From Prevotellaceae bacterium UBA6858 (GTDB lineage: Bacteria > Bacteroidota > Bacteroidia > Bacteroidales > Bacteroidaceae): DNA of 16,894 nt. The notes under the pieces were generated by a model that was not told the DNA's origin, did no database searches, and saw only the letters and a program-made list of their open reading frames with translations. The DNA lies in NCBI GenBank assembly GCA_002451695.1, contig DKDC01000007.1, positions 253 through 17,146 of the forward strand, given 5' to 3'. The position numbers were made by a program, and so were the translations under genes. Below are positions 6,816 to 15,067 of the stretch, one piece after another. Position 1 is the first letter of the stretch. Each line of letters begins with the position of its first letter.

Positions 6816-7223
6816 ATGAAGAAGAAAATGTTTCTTACCGGGCTGGTGCCGGCGTTTGTGGCGGCATCGGTCATGGCGTATGTCAATGTGAAAAAGCCCA
6901 AGGCCATGTTGCGCACAAGCGACGGCACATACGTGGTGAACACCGAAAAGATAGGTAAAAGCATAAAGGGATATGCAGGGCATACCCCTGTCAAGGTTTA
7001 CATAAAGAACGGCAAGATTGTAAAGGTGGAGGCTATGCCGAACGAGGAGACCGCCGGGATTTTTTCGGGTGTAAGGCAGAGGCTTCTTGGCAAATGGAAC
7101 GGCATGAAGGTTGAAAAGGCGGTTAATGCCGAAGTGGACGGCATAAGCGGTGCGACTTATTCAAGCAAGGCGGTTAAGGAGAATGTCAAGTGCGCCTTGA
7201 AGTATTATATTGACAATAAGTGA
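6816..7223 (+). CDS. Small membrane-anchored FMN-binding protein with flavinylation motif
   Basis: This 135-residue protein has a basic N-terminus and one hydrophobic segment (about 5-22), then a single FMN_bind domain (about 45-135). The motif DGISGATYSS matches the site where ApbE attaches FMN to a threonine through a phosphoester bond; the acceptor would be T114. The protein is therefore probably anchored outside the inner membrane as an electron carrier, like the FMN-binding domains of RnfG and NqrC, which it resembles only in this domain. I prefer the ATG at 6816, 8 bases after AAGGAG (6802-6807), over the ATG at 6810, which is only 2 bases away. It follows the SLC13 gene in the same direction. 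No ApbE, reductase or partner oxidoreductase is encoded nearby, so the electron donor and acceptor are unknown. Confidence 0.85.
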   Translation: MKKKMFLTGLVPAFVAASVMAYVNVKKPKAMLRTSDGTYVVNTEKIGKSIKGYAGHTPVKVYIKNGKIVKVEAMPNEETAGIFSGVRQRLLGKWNGMKVEKAVNAEVDGISGATYSSKAVKENVKCALKYYIDNK

Positions 7224-7301
7224 TAACGTTATGTGATGACAGCGTTTGTTTGCCGCATATATAAGAGGAAGATTTCAATGCCGTAAGTGAAAAGTAATTG
7301 T

Positions 7302-7309
7302 TATTTTTG
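7302..7309 (+). promoter_or_regulatory. -7 box for the DivIC-to-AmpG operon
   Basis: TATTTTTG is an exact TAnnTTTG match. The start would fall near 7316, leaving a very short leader that contains AGGAGG (7319-7324) just before the ATG at 7327. There is no clear -33 TTTG. The 103-bp gap after the FMN-binding gene holds a 10-bp palindrome (ATAACGTTAT, 7223-7232) but no convincing terminator. Confidence 0.5.
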
Positions 7310-7326
7310 CACATAAAAAGGAGGCA

Positions 7327-7671
7327 ATGGGCAGGGCTAAGGCAATAGGAACTTGGATGGCGCACCACAAAGGACTGATTTTTGTCGTGTTTTTTGTTGT
7401 GGAGATATCTTTTCTCGACCGCAACAGCCTTTTGGAACGCTATCGCGTAGGCCGCCAAAAAAGGGAACTTGCAGCCGAGCTGGAGAAATACCGCCAGATT
7501 TACAGTGCTGACACTCGCGAACTCCATGCTTTGGAAAACGATCCGAAGGCAATAGAGCGCATTGCGCGTGAACGGTATTTTATGAAAGCGGCAGACGAGG
7601 ACGTGTACGTGGTTGAATATTCCGGCGATGATGCGCCGGACAATACTTTTGGCAATGGGCAAACTCGGTAA
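7327..7671 (+). CDS. Septum formation initiator, FtsB/DivIC-like
   Basis: This 114-residue bitopic protein has the DivIC/FtsB layout: a short cytosolic N-terminus, one membrane helix (about 16-31, GLIFVVFFVVEISF), a DRNSLLERY segment at the periplasmic side, a coiled coil (about 38-70), and the C-terminal IARERYFMKAADEDVYVV stretch that is strongly conserved in Bacteroidetes homologues. It should sit at the division site and join FtsL and FtsQ to activate septal wall synthesis. The start at 7327 has a strong AGGAGG only 2 bases upstream; a start at residue 11 (7357) is possible. Its end overlaps the next gene by 17 bp. It is the first gene of a long co-directional run and is probably expressed constitutively. 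Confidence 0.9.
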   Translation: MGRAKAIGTWMAHHKGLIFVVFFVVEISFLDRNSLLERYRVGRQKRELAAELEKYRQIYSADTRELHALENDPKAIERIARERYFMKAADEDVYVVEYSGDDAPDNTFGNGQTR

Positions 7672-8038
7672 ATTGGAGGTTGTGGCGTATGACGCATCGG
7701 CAATTGTTATGCTGGCGTGTCTGCTGCTGGTTCGCTCTCCGTGGGGGGCGGGTGTGCCATATGTTTACGGTGTGGCTTCGGCGGTGTTTTTCGCAATGCA
7801 GTATAAAGGCAGGTATAACGGCGGCAACATAGTTGTCAGACGTTTGCAGAGGCAGCAGCTTTTGGGCGCGGTGTGCCTTGTGCTGGCTTCTTTTGCCATG
7901 TGGATGGGCGTGAATGGTGTCTGGCCGCTGCGGCATAATGAATGGATAGTGGTTGTAACGATAGGGGCGTGGATGGAACTTTACACGGCGTTCCGTCTGC
8001 CCAAGGAAATAGAGAAGGAGAAAAATGATAAAAAATGA
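7655..8038 (+). CDS. Small conserved integral membrane protein
   Basis: This protein of about 127 residues has roughly four predicted helices (about 10-25, 30-46, 65-82 and 92-110) separated by short basic loops such as QYKGRY and RRLQRQQ, and a charged C-terminus (KEIEKEKNDKK). I do not recognise a named family, though small membrane proteins of this shape follow DivIC in other Bacteroidales. The frame is open from 7613; the ATG at 7655 puts the first helix close to the N-terminus, and ATGs at 7628 and 7631 are alternatives. It overlaps the DivIC gene by 17 bp and queC by 14 bp, so translation is coupled on both sides. A role beside the divisome is only suggested by position. Confidence 0.75.
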   Translation: MGKLGKLEVVAYDASAIVMLACLLLVRSPWGAGVPYVYGVASAVFFAMQYKGRYNGGNIVVRRLQRQQLLGAVCLVLASFAMWMGVNGVWPLRHNEWIVVVTIGAWMELYTAFRLPKEIEKEKNDKK

Positions 8039-8708
8039 TGATAAGGCCCTTGTGGTGCTCAGTGGCGGGCAGGATTCCACCACGTGCCTGTTTTGGGCAA
8101 AGGAACATTTTGCGGAAGTTCTGGCTGTAACTTTTTCGTATGGACAGCACCATGCTTCGGAAATAAAGGCGGCAGAGGAAGTGGCGCGTATGGCGGGTGT
8201 AGGCTGGGAACTGTTGAATGTTCCCTTGATAGGCACTTTGGGCAAGAACTCCTTGACTTGCGACGACATTAAAATGGACGAGGGAAAACCCGCAGGAGGA
8301 CCGCCAAACACATTTGTGCCGGGAAGAAACCTTTTCTTTATGAGCATTGCGGCTGTGTATGCACGTGAGCGGGGCATACGCCATTTGGTAACGGGCGTAG
8401 GGCAGACCGATTTCAGCGGTTATCCCGACTGCCGCGACACATTCATCAAGAGCTTGAATGTAACATTGAACCTCGCTCTTGAAGAGCAATTTGTCATACA
8501 TACACCATTGATGTGGGTTGACAAGGAGGAGACATGGGCAATGGCTGACAGGCTTGGAGTGCTTGATATTATAAGGGAGAAAACCGTAACGTGCTATAAT
8601 GGCATAGCCGGCGAAGGGTGCGGGCATTGCCCCGCGTGCAAACTGCGCCGCCATGGACTCGAAAAGTATCTGGAAGATAAGGAAAAGGGACTGTATGAAC
8701 AGAAATGA
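8025..8708 (+). CDS. queC: 7-cyano-7-deazaguanine synthase QueC
   Basis: QueC (227 residues) converts 7-carboxy-7-deazaguanine to preQ0 using ATP and ammonia, in the queuosine tRNA modification pathway. The PP-loop SGGQDST is at residues 13-19. The four zinc cysteines C190, C199, C202 and C205 (motif GCGHCPAC) match the spacing of E. coli QueC almost exactly. GVGQTDFSGYPDCR and the downstream TPLMWVDKEETW segment are also typical. AAGGAG lies 4 bases before the ATG, within the previous gene. It overlaps queF by 14 bp. The other pathway genes (folE/queD/queE, tgt) are not in the window. Confidence 0.97.
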   Translation: MIKNDDKALVVLSGGQDSTTCLFWAKEHFAEVLAVTFSYGQHHASEIKAAEEVARMAGVGWELLNVPLIGTLGKNSLTCDDIKMDEGKPAGGPPNTFVPGRNLFFMSIAAVYARERGIRHLVTGVGQTDFSGYPDCRDTFIKSLNVTLNLALEEQFVIHTPLMWVDKEETWAMADRLGVLDIIREKTVTCYNGIAGEGCGHCPACKLRRHGLEKYLEDKEKGLYEQK

Positions 8709-9156
8709 CGATGGGCTGAAGGCTTTGGGGAGCAAAACGAAATACTCAATGGATTACGCTCCCGAAGTTTTGGAGACTTTTGAGAACAAACACCAAGGCA
8801 ATGACTATTGGGTAAGGTTTAACTGCCCGGAATTTACAAGCCTGTGCCCTATAACCGGACAGCCTGATTTCGCGGAGATACGAATAGAGTACATTCCCGA
8901 TGTGAGAATGGTGGAAAGCAAGAGCTTGAAACTGTATCTTTTCAGTTTCAGAAATCATGGGGATTTCCATGAGGACTGCGTTAATATAATAATGAAGGAC
9001 CTTATCAGGCTCATGAACCCTAAATATATTGAAGTGGAGGGACTGTTTACGCCGCGTGGCGGCATAAGCATTTATCCTTACGCCAACTACGGCAGGCCGG
9101 GAACAAAGTACGAGGCTATTGCACAGCACAGAATGAGCAACCACGATTTGAAATAA
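8695..9156 (+). CDS. queF: NADPH-dependent preQ0 reductase QueF (short type)
   Basis: QueF reduces the nitrile of preQ0 to the amine preQ1, the step after QueC. The 153-residue length is that of the single-domain, Bacillus-type enzyme. The catalytic cysteine is C51 (FTSLCPITGQPDF) and the acid is D58, seven residues apart as in B. subtilis QueF (C55/D62). E93 in DFHEDCVN corresponds to the substrate-binding glutamate, and ESKSLKLYLFSFRNH is the family signature. I chose the ATG at 8695, inside the end of queC; an upstream ATG at 8653 would add residues without homology. Ffh follows after 20 bp. Confidence 0.96.
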   Translation: MNRNDDGLKALGSKTKYSMDYAPEVLETFENKHQGNDYWVRFNCPEFTSLCPITGQPDFAEIRIEYIPDVRMVESKSLKLYLFSFRNHGDFHEDCVNIIMKDLIRLMNPKYIEVEGLFTPRGGISIYPYANYGRPGTKYEAIAQHRMSNHDLK

Positions 9157-9176
9157 AAATAACAGGAATAGATAAT

Positions 9177-10499
9177 ATGTTTGAAAATCTGACAGACCGC
9201 CTTGAACGTTCTTTTAAAGTACTGAAAGGCGAGGGGAAAATAACCGACATAAATGTAGCCGAAACTCTGAAAGAGGTTCGGCGGTCGCTTTTGGACGCGG
9301 ATGTGAACTACAAGGTGGCCAAGTCTTTCACAGACACGGTGAAGGAGAAAGCCATGGGAATGAACGTGCTTACAAGCGTGAAGCCCGGGCAGTTGATGGT
9401 AAAACTTGTACACGACGAGTTGGCACGCCTTATGGGCGGCGAAGCATCGGAACTTGTGCTTACGGGGCGTCCTGCTGTGATCCTTATGTCGGGCTTGCAG
9501 GGTTCGGGTAAGACCACATTCTCTGCAAAATTGGCAAACTGGCAGAAGCAGAAGAAAAACCGCAGGCCGCTGCTTGCAGCCTGCGACGTTTATCGTCCGG
9601 CGGCTGTTGACCAATTGAAAGTGCTTGGCGAGCAGATAGGAGTTCCTGTTTATTGCGAGCCAGACTCCAAAGATCCGGTGAACATAGCCCTGAACGCCAT
9701 AAAGGAGGCTAAGGCAAAGGGAAATGATTTGGTGATCATCGATACGGCGGGCCGCTTGGCTGTTGACGAGGAGATGATGAACGAAATATCAGCCATAAAG
9801 AATGCCATAAGCCCTGACGAAACGCTCTTTGTGGTCGACTCCATGACAGGTCAGGATGCCGTGAATACAGCGAGAGAGTTTAACGAAAGGCTCGACTTTA
9901 ACGGTGTGGTGCTTACAAAGCTTGACGGCGACACACGCGGCGGTGCGGCTCTTTCCATTCGCACCGTGGTTGACAAGCCTATAAAGTTTATAGGTACGGG
10001 AGAGAAAATGGAGGCTCTTGACGTATTCCATCCCATGCGAATGGCAGACCGCATTCTTGGAATGGGAGACATTGTGTCTCTCGTGGAGCGTGCGCAGGAA
10101 CAGTATGACGAGAAGGCTGCACGCCGTTTGCAGAAGAAAATAGCAAAAAACCAGTTTGATTTCAATGATTTCTTGGCCCAGATTGCCCAAATTAAGAAAA
10201 TGGGCAACATTAAAGACCTTGTGTCGATGATACCCGGTGTGGGAAAGGCTCTGAAGAATATAGATATAGACGATAATGCTTTCAAGAGCATTGAAGCCAT
10301 GATATATTCCATGACTCCGCAGGAACGCTCAAATCCGGACATGATAAACGGCAGCCGCCGCCGTCGCATCGCCGCAGGTTCCGGTACCGATTTGCAAGAG
10401 GTGAACAGGTTGCTGAAGCAGTTTGAGCAGACGCGCAAGATGATGCATCAGATGACAGGCGGACGTATGCAGCAGATGATGGCAAGAATGAAGAAATAG
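9177..10499 (+). CDS. ffh: Signal recognition particle protein Ffh (SRP54)
   Basis: This 440-residue cytosolic GTPase binds signal sequences on nascent chains and 4.5S RNA, and delivers ribosomes to FtsY at the membrane. It has the N domain (1-95), the G domain with GLQGSGKTT (106-114), DVYRP (137-141), DTAGR (189-193) and TKLDGDTRGG (247-256), and a methionine-rich M domain (about 300-440). The RNA-binding SRRRRIAAGSG helix-turn-helix segment sits near residue 400, followed by KMMHQMTGGRMQQMM. All essential motifs are intact and the length is normal. It lies 20 bp after queF and 23 bp before folD. The SRP RNA gene is not in the window. Confidence 0.98.
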   Translation: MFENLTDRLERSFKVLKGEGKITDINVAETLKEVRRSLLDADVNYKVAKSFTDTVKEKAMGMNVLTSVKPGQLMVKLVHDELARLMGGEASELVLTGRPAVILMSGLQGSGKTTFSAKLANWQKQKKNRRPLLAACDVYRPAAVDQLKVLGEQIGVPVYCEPDSKDPVNIALNAIKEAKAKGNDLVIIDTAGRLAVDEEMMNEISAIKNAISPDETLFVVDSMTGQDAVNTAREFNERLDFNGVVLTKLDGDTRGGAALSIRTVVDKPIKFIGTGEKMEALDVFHPMRMADRILGMGDIVSLVERAQEQYDEKAARRLQKKIAKNQFDFNDFLAQIAQIKKMGNIKDLVSMIPGVGKALKNIDIDDNAFKSIEAMIYSMTPQERSNPDMINGSRRRRIAAGSGTDLQEVNRLLKQFEQTRKMMHQMTGGRMQQMMARMKK

Positions 10500-10522
10500 G
10501 TTTCCCAACAAAAAATACGAAT

Positions 10523-11401
10523 ATGCAACTGATAGACGGAAAACAGACTGCCGCCGTAATAAAGGCGGAAATAGCAAAGGAAGTAGAGGCTCTTGTTAAT
10601 GGCGGTTCACGCCGCCCATGTCTTGCGGCGATACTTGTGGGACACGATGGGGGTAGCGAAACATACGTGGCGAACAAGGTGAAGGCTTGTGAGGAGTGCG
10701 GCTTCAAATCGATTTTGGTGAGATACGAAGATACTGTTACCGAAGAGGAACTTTTGCAGAAAGTAAAAAAACTGAATGAAGATGCAGGAGTTGACGGGAT
10801 AATTGTGCAGTTGCCATTACCAAAACACATTTCGGAGCAAAAGGTTATAGAGACGATAGATTTCCATAAGGACGTTGACGGTTTCCACCCGATAAATGTC
10901 GGACGTATGGCTATCGGGTTGCCCGCGTTTGTGTCGGCAACACCAAAGGGAATAATGGAACTGCTCAAACGTTATGGAATTGAAACGTCTGGCAAGACCT
11001 GTGTGGTTCTCGGGCGCAGCAACATTGTGGGGAAGCCTATGGCGCAGCTAATGATGCAGAAAAACAATGGAGACTCTACGGTGATAGTCTGTCATAGCCA
11101 TACAAAAGACATAAAGGCTTTCTGCCGACAGGCGGACATTATTATTGCCGCTTTGGGACAGCCTGATTTTGTTACGGCAGATATGGTGAAACCGGGGGCT
11201 GTGATAATAGACGTAGGCACAACTCGTGTGCCGGATTCCACAAAGAAGAATGGATTCCGGCTTAACGGCGATGTGAAATTCAACGAGGTGGCTCCGCTTT
11301 GCTCGTACATTTCGCCTGTTCCCGGTGGAGTTGGGCCTATGACCATTTGCTCGCTTATGCAAAACACCTTGCTTGCTGCAACGCATAAACTGTACAAGTG
11401 A
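10523..11401 (+). CDS. folD: Bifunctional methylene-THF dehydrogenase/methenyl-THF cyclohydrolase FolD
   Basis: FolD (292 residues) interconverts 5,10-methylene-THF and 10-formyl-THF using NADP, supplying one-carbon units for purines and formyl-methionine. The catalytic Tyr-x3-Lys pair is Y48/K52 (ETYVANKVKACEECG). VDGIIVQLPLP (about 90-100), DVDGFHPINVGR, the Rossmann stretch VVLGRSNIVGKP and the closing PVPGGVGPMTI are all present. The Shine-Dalgarno sequence is weak. The stop overlaps the start of the glycosyltransferase by one base (TGATG), which links this housekeeping gene to the downstream cell-wall module. Confidence 0.98.
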   Translation: MQLIDGKQTAAVIKAEIAKEVEALVNGGSRRPCLAAILVGHDGGSETYVANKVKACEECGFKSILVRYEDTVTEEELLQKVKKLNEDAGVDGIIVQLPLPKHISEQKVIETIDFHKDVDGFHPINVGRMAIGLPAFVSATPKGIMELLKRYGIETSGKTCVVLGRSNIVGKPMAQLMMQKNNGDSTVIVCHSHTKDIKAFCRQADIIIAALGQPDFVTADMVKPGAVIIDVGTTRVPDSTKKNGFRLNGDVKFNEVAPLCSYISPVPGGVGPMTICSLMQNTLLAATHKLYK

Positions 11402-12801
11402 TGAAGCAGACCATAACTTGTTTCGTGGCTTATGAACACGAAAATGTCGGAGAAGTTCTCTTTGCGGTTAAGAGACTGCCTAAGAGAATAAAGCCGGAAT
11501 CTGTTTCGGCATTAAAGTATATGGTGAGCCACTGCAAAACTCCGTATGTGCTGATTTCTGCAAAACCGGAACTTTTGCGTTTCACGGCAGAAGCTCTAAG
11601 CCACTTTTGTGGTTTGCTTGCCAACTCCAAGGCTATGATGGCTTATAGCGACTATATTGACGAACATGAAGACGGAAGTTTTACGGATCATCCTTTGATT
11701 GACTATACTGCAGGTTCTGTTAGCGATTCCTTTGAGTTTGGCAAGGCTGTGTTTGTGCCGTTGGAGGCAATAAGGAATTTTGTTTCCGAATCGACAAAAT
11801 CATATTCCTTTGCCGGCGTTTACGCATTCCGTCTGTGGGCAAGCCGCGTGGGAAATATCCTTCATGTAAAGGAGAAACTCTATACCGCAGTGCAGGAAGA
11901 CAAGCGCAGGAGCGGACAAAAGCAATTTGACTACCTGAACCCGCAGCTTCGCCGTCGCCAAAAAGAAATGGAGGCTGCGTTTACGGAATATCTGAAAGAT
12001 ATAAATGCCTATATATCTTCCAGACAAATAAAGGCTGTTGATTTTTCAAAAGACGGAGGTTTCGAATGCGAAGCATCGGTGGTTATTCCTGTAAGAAACC
12101 GTGTGCGTACCGTTGCAGATGCTGTGAACAGTGCCTTGTCGCAAGAGGCGAACTTTGATTTCAATGTCATTGTTGTGGACAATCATTCCACGGACGGCAC
12201 TACGGAGGTTCTTGCCGAGTTGGCGAAGAAAAACCCTCGTGTTGTCCGTATAATTCCCGAACGTGAAGATTTGGGAATTGGCGGATGTTGGCAGCTTGCC
12301 GCAGACGATAAAAGGTGCGGACGCTTTGCAGTGCAGCTTGACAGTGATGATATATATTCAGACGCTCATACGCTTGAAAAAATAGTGAGCCGCTTCCACC
12401 GCACCCATGCCGCCATGGTTATAGGCAGCTATCGCCTTGTGGACTTTAAGCTGAACACCCTTCCTCCCGGAATTATAGACCATAGGGAGTGGACTTCGGC
12501 AAATGGCAGAAACAACGCCTTGCGCATTAACGGTCTTGGCGCACCGCGTGCATTCTACACGCCAATGCTTCGCAAAGTAAGGTTTCCTAACACGTCTTAT
12601 GGTGAGGATTATGCATTGGGACTTGCCTTTTCGCGTGAACATTATCTTTCCCGAATTTACGATGTGCTTTATCTTTGCCGCCGTTGGGAGGACAATTCTG
12701 ACGCAGCCCTTTCACAGGAGAAGATAAACAAGAACAACGCATATAAAGACAGTTTGCGTGCCGCAGAAATAGAGGCACGCAAGAAATTAAACGCAAGATG
12801 A
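11401..12801 (+). CDS. Family 2 glycosyltransferase with an extra N-terminal domain
   Basis: The protein has 466 residues. The C-terminal half (from about 224) is a clear GT-A/GT2 domain: CEASVVIPVRNRVRTVADAV, VIVVDNHSTDGTTE, a nucleotide-sugar/metal motif DSDD at 314-317, and an acceptor-side NTSYGEDYALGL with the acidic ED pair. The N-terminal ~215 residues are unusual. Elements such as YVLISAKPELL and AMMAYSDYIDEHEDG look like a degenerate second GT-A fold lacking an obvious DxD. There is no membrane helix, so it is probably cytosolic. The ATG at 11401 shares a base with the folD stop, and its own TGA overlaps the next ATG (ATGA). Donor and acceptor are unknown; the muropeptide context suggests an amino sugar. 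The frame also permits a GTG start one codon earlier. Confidence 0.85.
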   Translation: MKQTITCFVAYEHENVGEVLFAVKRLPKRIKPESVSALKYMVSHCKTPYVLISAKPELLRFTAEALSHFCGLLANSKAMMAYSDYIDEHEDGSFTDHPLIDYTAGSVSDSFEFGKAVFVPLEAIRNFVSESTKSYSFAGVYAFRLWASRVGNILHVKEKLYTAVQEDKRRSGQKQFDYLNPQLRRRQKEMEAAFTEYLKDINAYISSRQIKAVDFSKDGGFECEASVVIPVRNRVRTVADAVNSALSQEANFDFNVIVVDNHSTDGTTEVLAELAKKNPRVVRIIPEREDLGIGGCWQLAADDKRCGRFAVQLDSDDIYSDAHTLEKIVSRFHRTHAAMVIGSYRLVDFKLNTLPPGIIDHREWTSANGRNNALRINGLGAPRAFYTPMLRKVRFPNTSYGEDYALGLAFSREHYLSRIYDVLYLCRRWEDNSDAALSQEKINKNNAYKDSLRAAEIEARKKLNAR

Positions 12802-13736
12802 GCGAAAATCGAATGTTCCCTTCCGTCTCTGAGGTTGCCGCCTTTTTTGACGGGCAACTGAAATGTTGGAAAGATGCGCGTTTGCGTTTTGAGGGACTGA
12901 AGGACATAAAAACAAAAGCATTGTCTTTTGGTGGAACAGTGTTAAATGCGCAGTTCAATCCGTCAAGAATTGTTTCTACAGGGGCGAAAGTTGACAAAAG
13001 CTCCATTGCGAAACGTGCGTGCTTTCTTTGTGAGAAAAACCGTCCCGAGCAGCAGGTAATGCTGCCCGCGTTTGGAGGAGGATATCAGGTGTTGGTAAAT
13101 CCTTTCCCAATACTTAGCGGTCATCTTACAATTCCCGCAAAGGAGCATATAGCGCAAAGTTTGCAAGGAAGGTATCACGATTTGTGCGAAATGGCAAATT
13201 CGCTTCCGGGATATTTGGCTTTTTATAATGGTCCGAAATGCGGTGCGTCGGCTCCCGACCATTTGCATTTCCAAGCCGGCAAACGCGGGAACATTCCTAT
13301 CGAAAGAGATTGGGCAAAGTATGGAAGCGGCTTGCAACCGATATTCACCGATGGATTGTTTAAGATTACTGGATATGCTTGTACGGCTCTTGCAATAGTG
13401 GCCTCTGGTGTAGATGAAAGCACGAAGGTCTTTGAAAAGCTGTATTCGAGGCTTCAACGAGTAAATTCCGAGGAAGAATTTCCGATAAATGTTCTCGTGT
13501 GGGGAGAGGGCTGCGATATTGTTACTGTAGTTTTCCTTCGCAAAAAGCACCGTCCTGACTGTTATTTCGCCGAAGATGATGAAAAGATGATTATCAGCCC
13601 GGGTTCTGTGGATATGGGTGGCTTGATAATAACGGCAAGGGAGGATGATTTCAAAAATCTTACACCGCAAAAGGCTTTCGGCATCCTTAAAGAGGTAACT
13701 TTGTCCGAGGCGGAAACAGAAGAAATTCTTAGGTAA
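12798..13736 (+). CDS. DUF4922 protein, GalT/HIT-like nucleotidyltransferase or phosphorylase
   Basis: This 312-residue protein resembles the Bacteroidetes DUF4922 family and carries GalT/Apa2-type HIT-superfamily signatures: a CFLC pair (C75, C78) that may bind zinc, NPFPILSGHL (101-110), and FYNGPKCGASAPDHLHFQAG (143-161) with the H155-x-H157-x-Q159 triad. The HxHxQ form is that of galactose-1-phosphate uridylyltransferase and diadenosine tetraphosphate phosphorylase, which pass a nucleotidyl group through the middle histidine. It probably makes or phosphorolyses a nucleotide-sugar or dinucleotide; the substrate cannot be read from sequence. It overlaps the glycosyltransferase by 4 bp (ATGA), suggesting coupled translation and a shared sugar-nucleotide. 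The next gene starts 2 bp after its stop. Confidence 0.82.
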   Translation: MSENRMFPSVSEVAAFFDGQLKCWKDARLRFEGLKDIKTKALSFGGTVLNAQFNPSRIVSTGAKVDKSSIAKRACFLCEKNRPEQQVMLPAFGGGYQVLVNPFPILSGHLTIPAKEHIAQSLQGRYHDLCEMANSLPGYLAFYNGPKCGASAPDHLHFQAGKRGNIPIERDWAKYGSGLQPIFTDGLFKITGYACTALAIVASGVDESTKVFEKLYSRLQRVNSEEEFPINVLVWGEGCDIVTVVFLRKKHRPDCYFAEDDEKMIISPGSVDMGGLIITAREDDFKNLTPQKAFGILKEVTLSEAETEEILR

Positions 13737-13738
13737 GC

Positions 13739-15067
13739 ATGAATATTACCCGGCGCAAAGTGGCAGTAGGCATAATGAGCGGGAAAGAGATTTCCTTTGT
13801 GCTTAAAGGGAACTACCTGTTCAACGGGGCGGTTTGCAATGGGCAATGCACAGCCGTAATTGATAAAGGCAGAATATTGTTCGGCGGAGAGACATACGAT
13901 GAATTGTGCTTTTCTCCGGAGAATGCAAGTTGTGTTTTTACATTGAAAGATGTAACCATTGGCAAGGAGTTTCATTGGGAGCGCAAGGAGGATGAGACTT
14001 TCTCTGGTTCTCTCAAGATTGTCATTTCAGACGGCTCGCTTGAAGCAATAAACATTGTGGACGTTGAGGTGTATTTGCGCAGTGTCATTTCAAGCGAAAT
14101 GAGTTGCAACGCCCCATTGGAATATCTCAAAACCCAGGCGGTCGTCTCCAGAAGTTGGCTTATGCGCATTTTGCAATCACGCAACGGCAGTGCGGATGTT
14201 GCTGCACAAACTGAAATCAACGATGTCTTTAACGGCATGCCAAGACATATAAAGTGGTATGAAAACGACGCGCACAAGCTTTTTGATGTTTGCGCCGATG
14301 ACCATTGCCAGCGTTACGAGGGACTTTCACACGCTGTAAACCCGGCGGCGGAAAAGGCGGTGGAAGAAACTTTTGGCGAAGTGCTTGTTTGTGACGGGGA
14401 AATATGTGATGCGCGTTTCTCCAAAAGTTGCGGTGGCGTTTCAGAACACTTTTCAAGCTGTTGGGACAATGCCGAAAAAGCTTATTTGCAGCCGGTATTG
14501 GATGCTGCCGAAGACAGGCCTTTGCCCGATTTGACAAAGGAGGAGATTGCCGAAAACTGGATACGCCACGCGCCAAACACTTTTTGCAACAGCAAAGATG
14601 AAAAGGTCCTGTCCCAGGTTCTCAACGATTATGATTTGGAAACGAGGGATTTTTACCGTTGGAAGGTGGAATACGACGCAAAGGGATTGTCCTCTTTGGT
14701 AAACGGTAAGACGGGGATTGATTTCGGGTATATAAAGAACCTTGTGCCGTTGCGGCGCGGCGCGAGCGGGAGAATAATTGAACTTCTGGTTGAAGGGACA
14801 AAAAAACGTATGATAATCGGGAAGGAACTCGAAATACGCCGCGTGCTGAGTGAAAGCCATCTTAAGAGTTCCGCTTTTGTCGTTGACCGTTTTGCTATTG
14901 ACAAAGACGGAGTTCCTGCGCGCGTAGTGCTTACAGGCGCAGGGTGGGGGCACGGAGTGGGGCTTTGCCAGATAGGTGCGGCTGTAATGTCTGCCAACGG
15001 ATATGGCTATCGTGATATTCTGCTTCATTATTTTAGAAACTCAAAAATAAAGAATATATATGTGTGA
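13739..15067 (+). CDS. SpoIID/LytB-domain protein without signal peptide
   Basis: The protein has 442 residues and a SpoIID/LytB domain. SpoIID of Bacillus is a lytic transglycosylase that cuts peptide-free glycan strands. Conserved elements are DVEVYLRSVISSEM, with the catalytic glutamate at E120, then EYLKTQAVVSRSWL (128-141), RFSKSCGGVSEHF, and the terminal GAGWGHGVGLCQIGA (from about 400). The N-terminus (MNITRRKVAVGIMSGKEISF) has neither a signal peptide nor a membrane helix, so the protein is predicted to be cytosolic, unlike classical SpoIID. Position between a HIT-like enzyme and an AmpG permease suggests that it acts on imported muropeptides. It overlaps ampG by 8 bp. A regulatory or carbohydrate-binding role instead of catalysis cannot be excluded. 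Confidence 0.88.
   Translation: MNITRRKVAVGIMSGKEISFVLKGNYLFNGAVCNGQCTAVIDKGRILFGGETYDELCFSPENASCVFTLKDVTIGKEFHWERKEDETFSGSLKIVISDGSLEAINIVDVEVYLRSVISSEMSCNAPLEYLKTQAVVSRSWLMRILQSRNGSADVAAQTEINDVFNGMPRHIKWYENDAHKLFDVCADDHCQRYEGLSHAVNPAAEKAVEETFGEVLVCDGEICDARFSKSCGGVSEHFSSCWDNAEKAYLQPVLDAAEDRPLPDLTKEEIAENWIRHAPNTFCNSKDEKVLSQVLNDYDLETRDFYRWKVEYDAKGLSSLVNGKTGIDFGYIKNLVPLRRGASGRIIELLVEGTKKRMIIGKELEIRRVLSESHLKSSAFVVDRFAIDKDGVPARVVLTGAGWGHGVGLCQIGAAVMSANGYGYRDILLHYFRNSKIKNIYV

Noticed and set aside
7223..7260. ATAACGTTAT palindrome as a terminator after the FMN-binding gene
   Set aside because: The stem is only five base pairs with no loop and no T run. It might be an operator, but nothing supports that.
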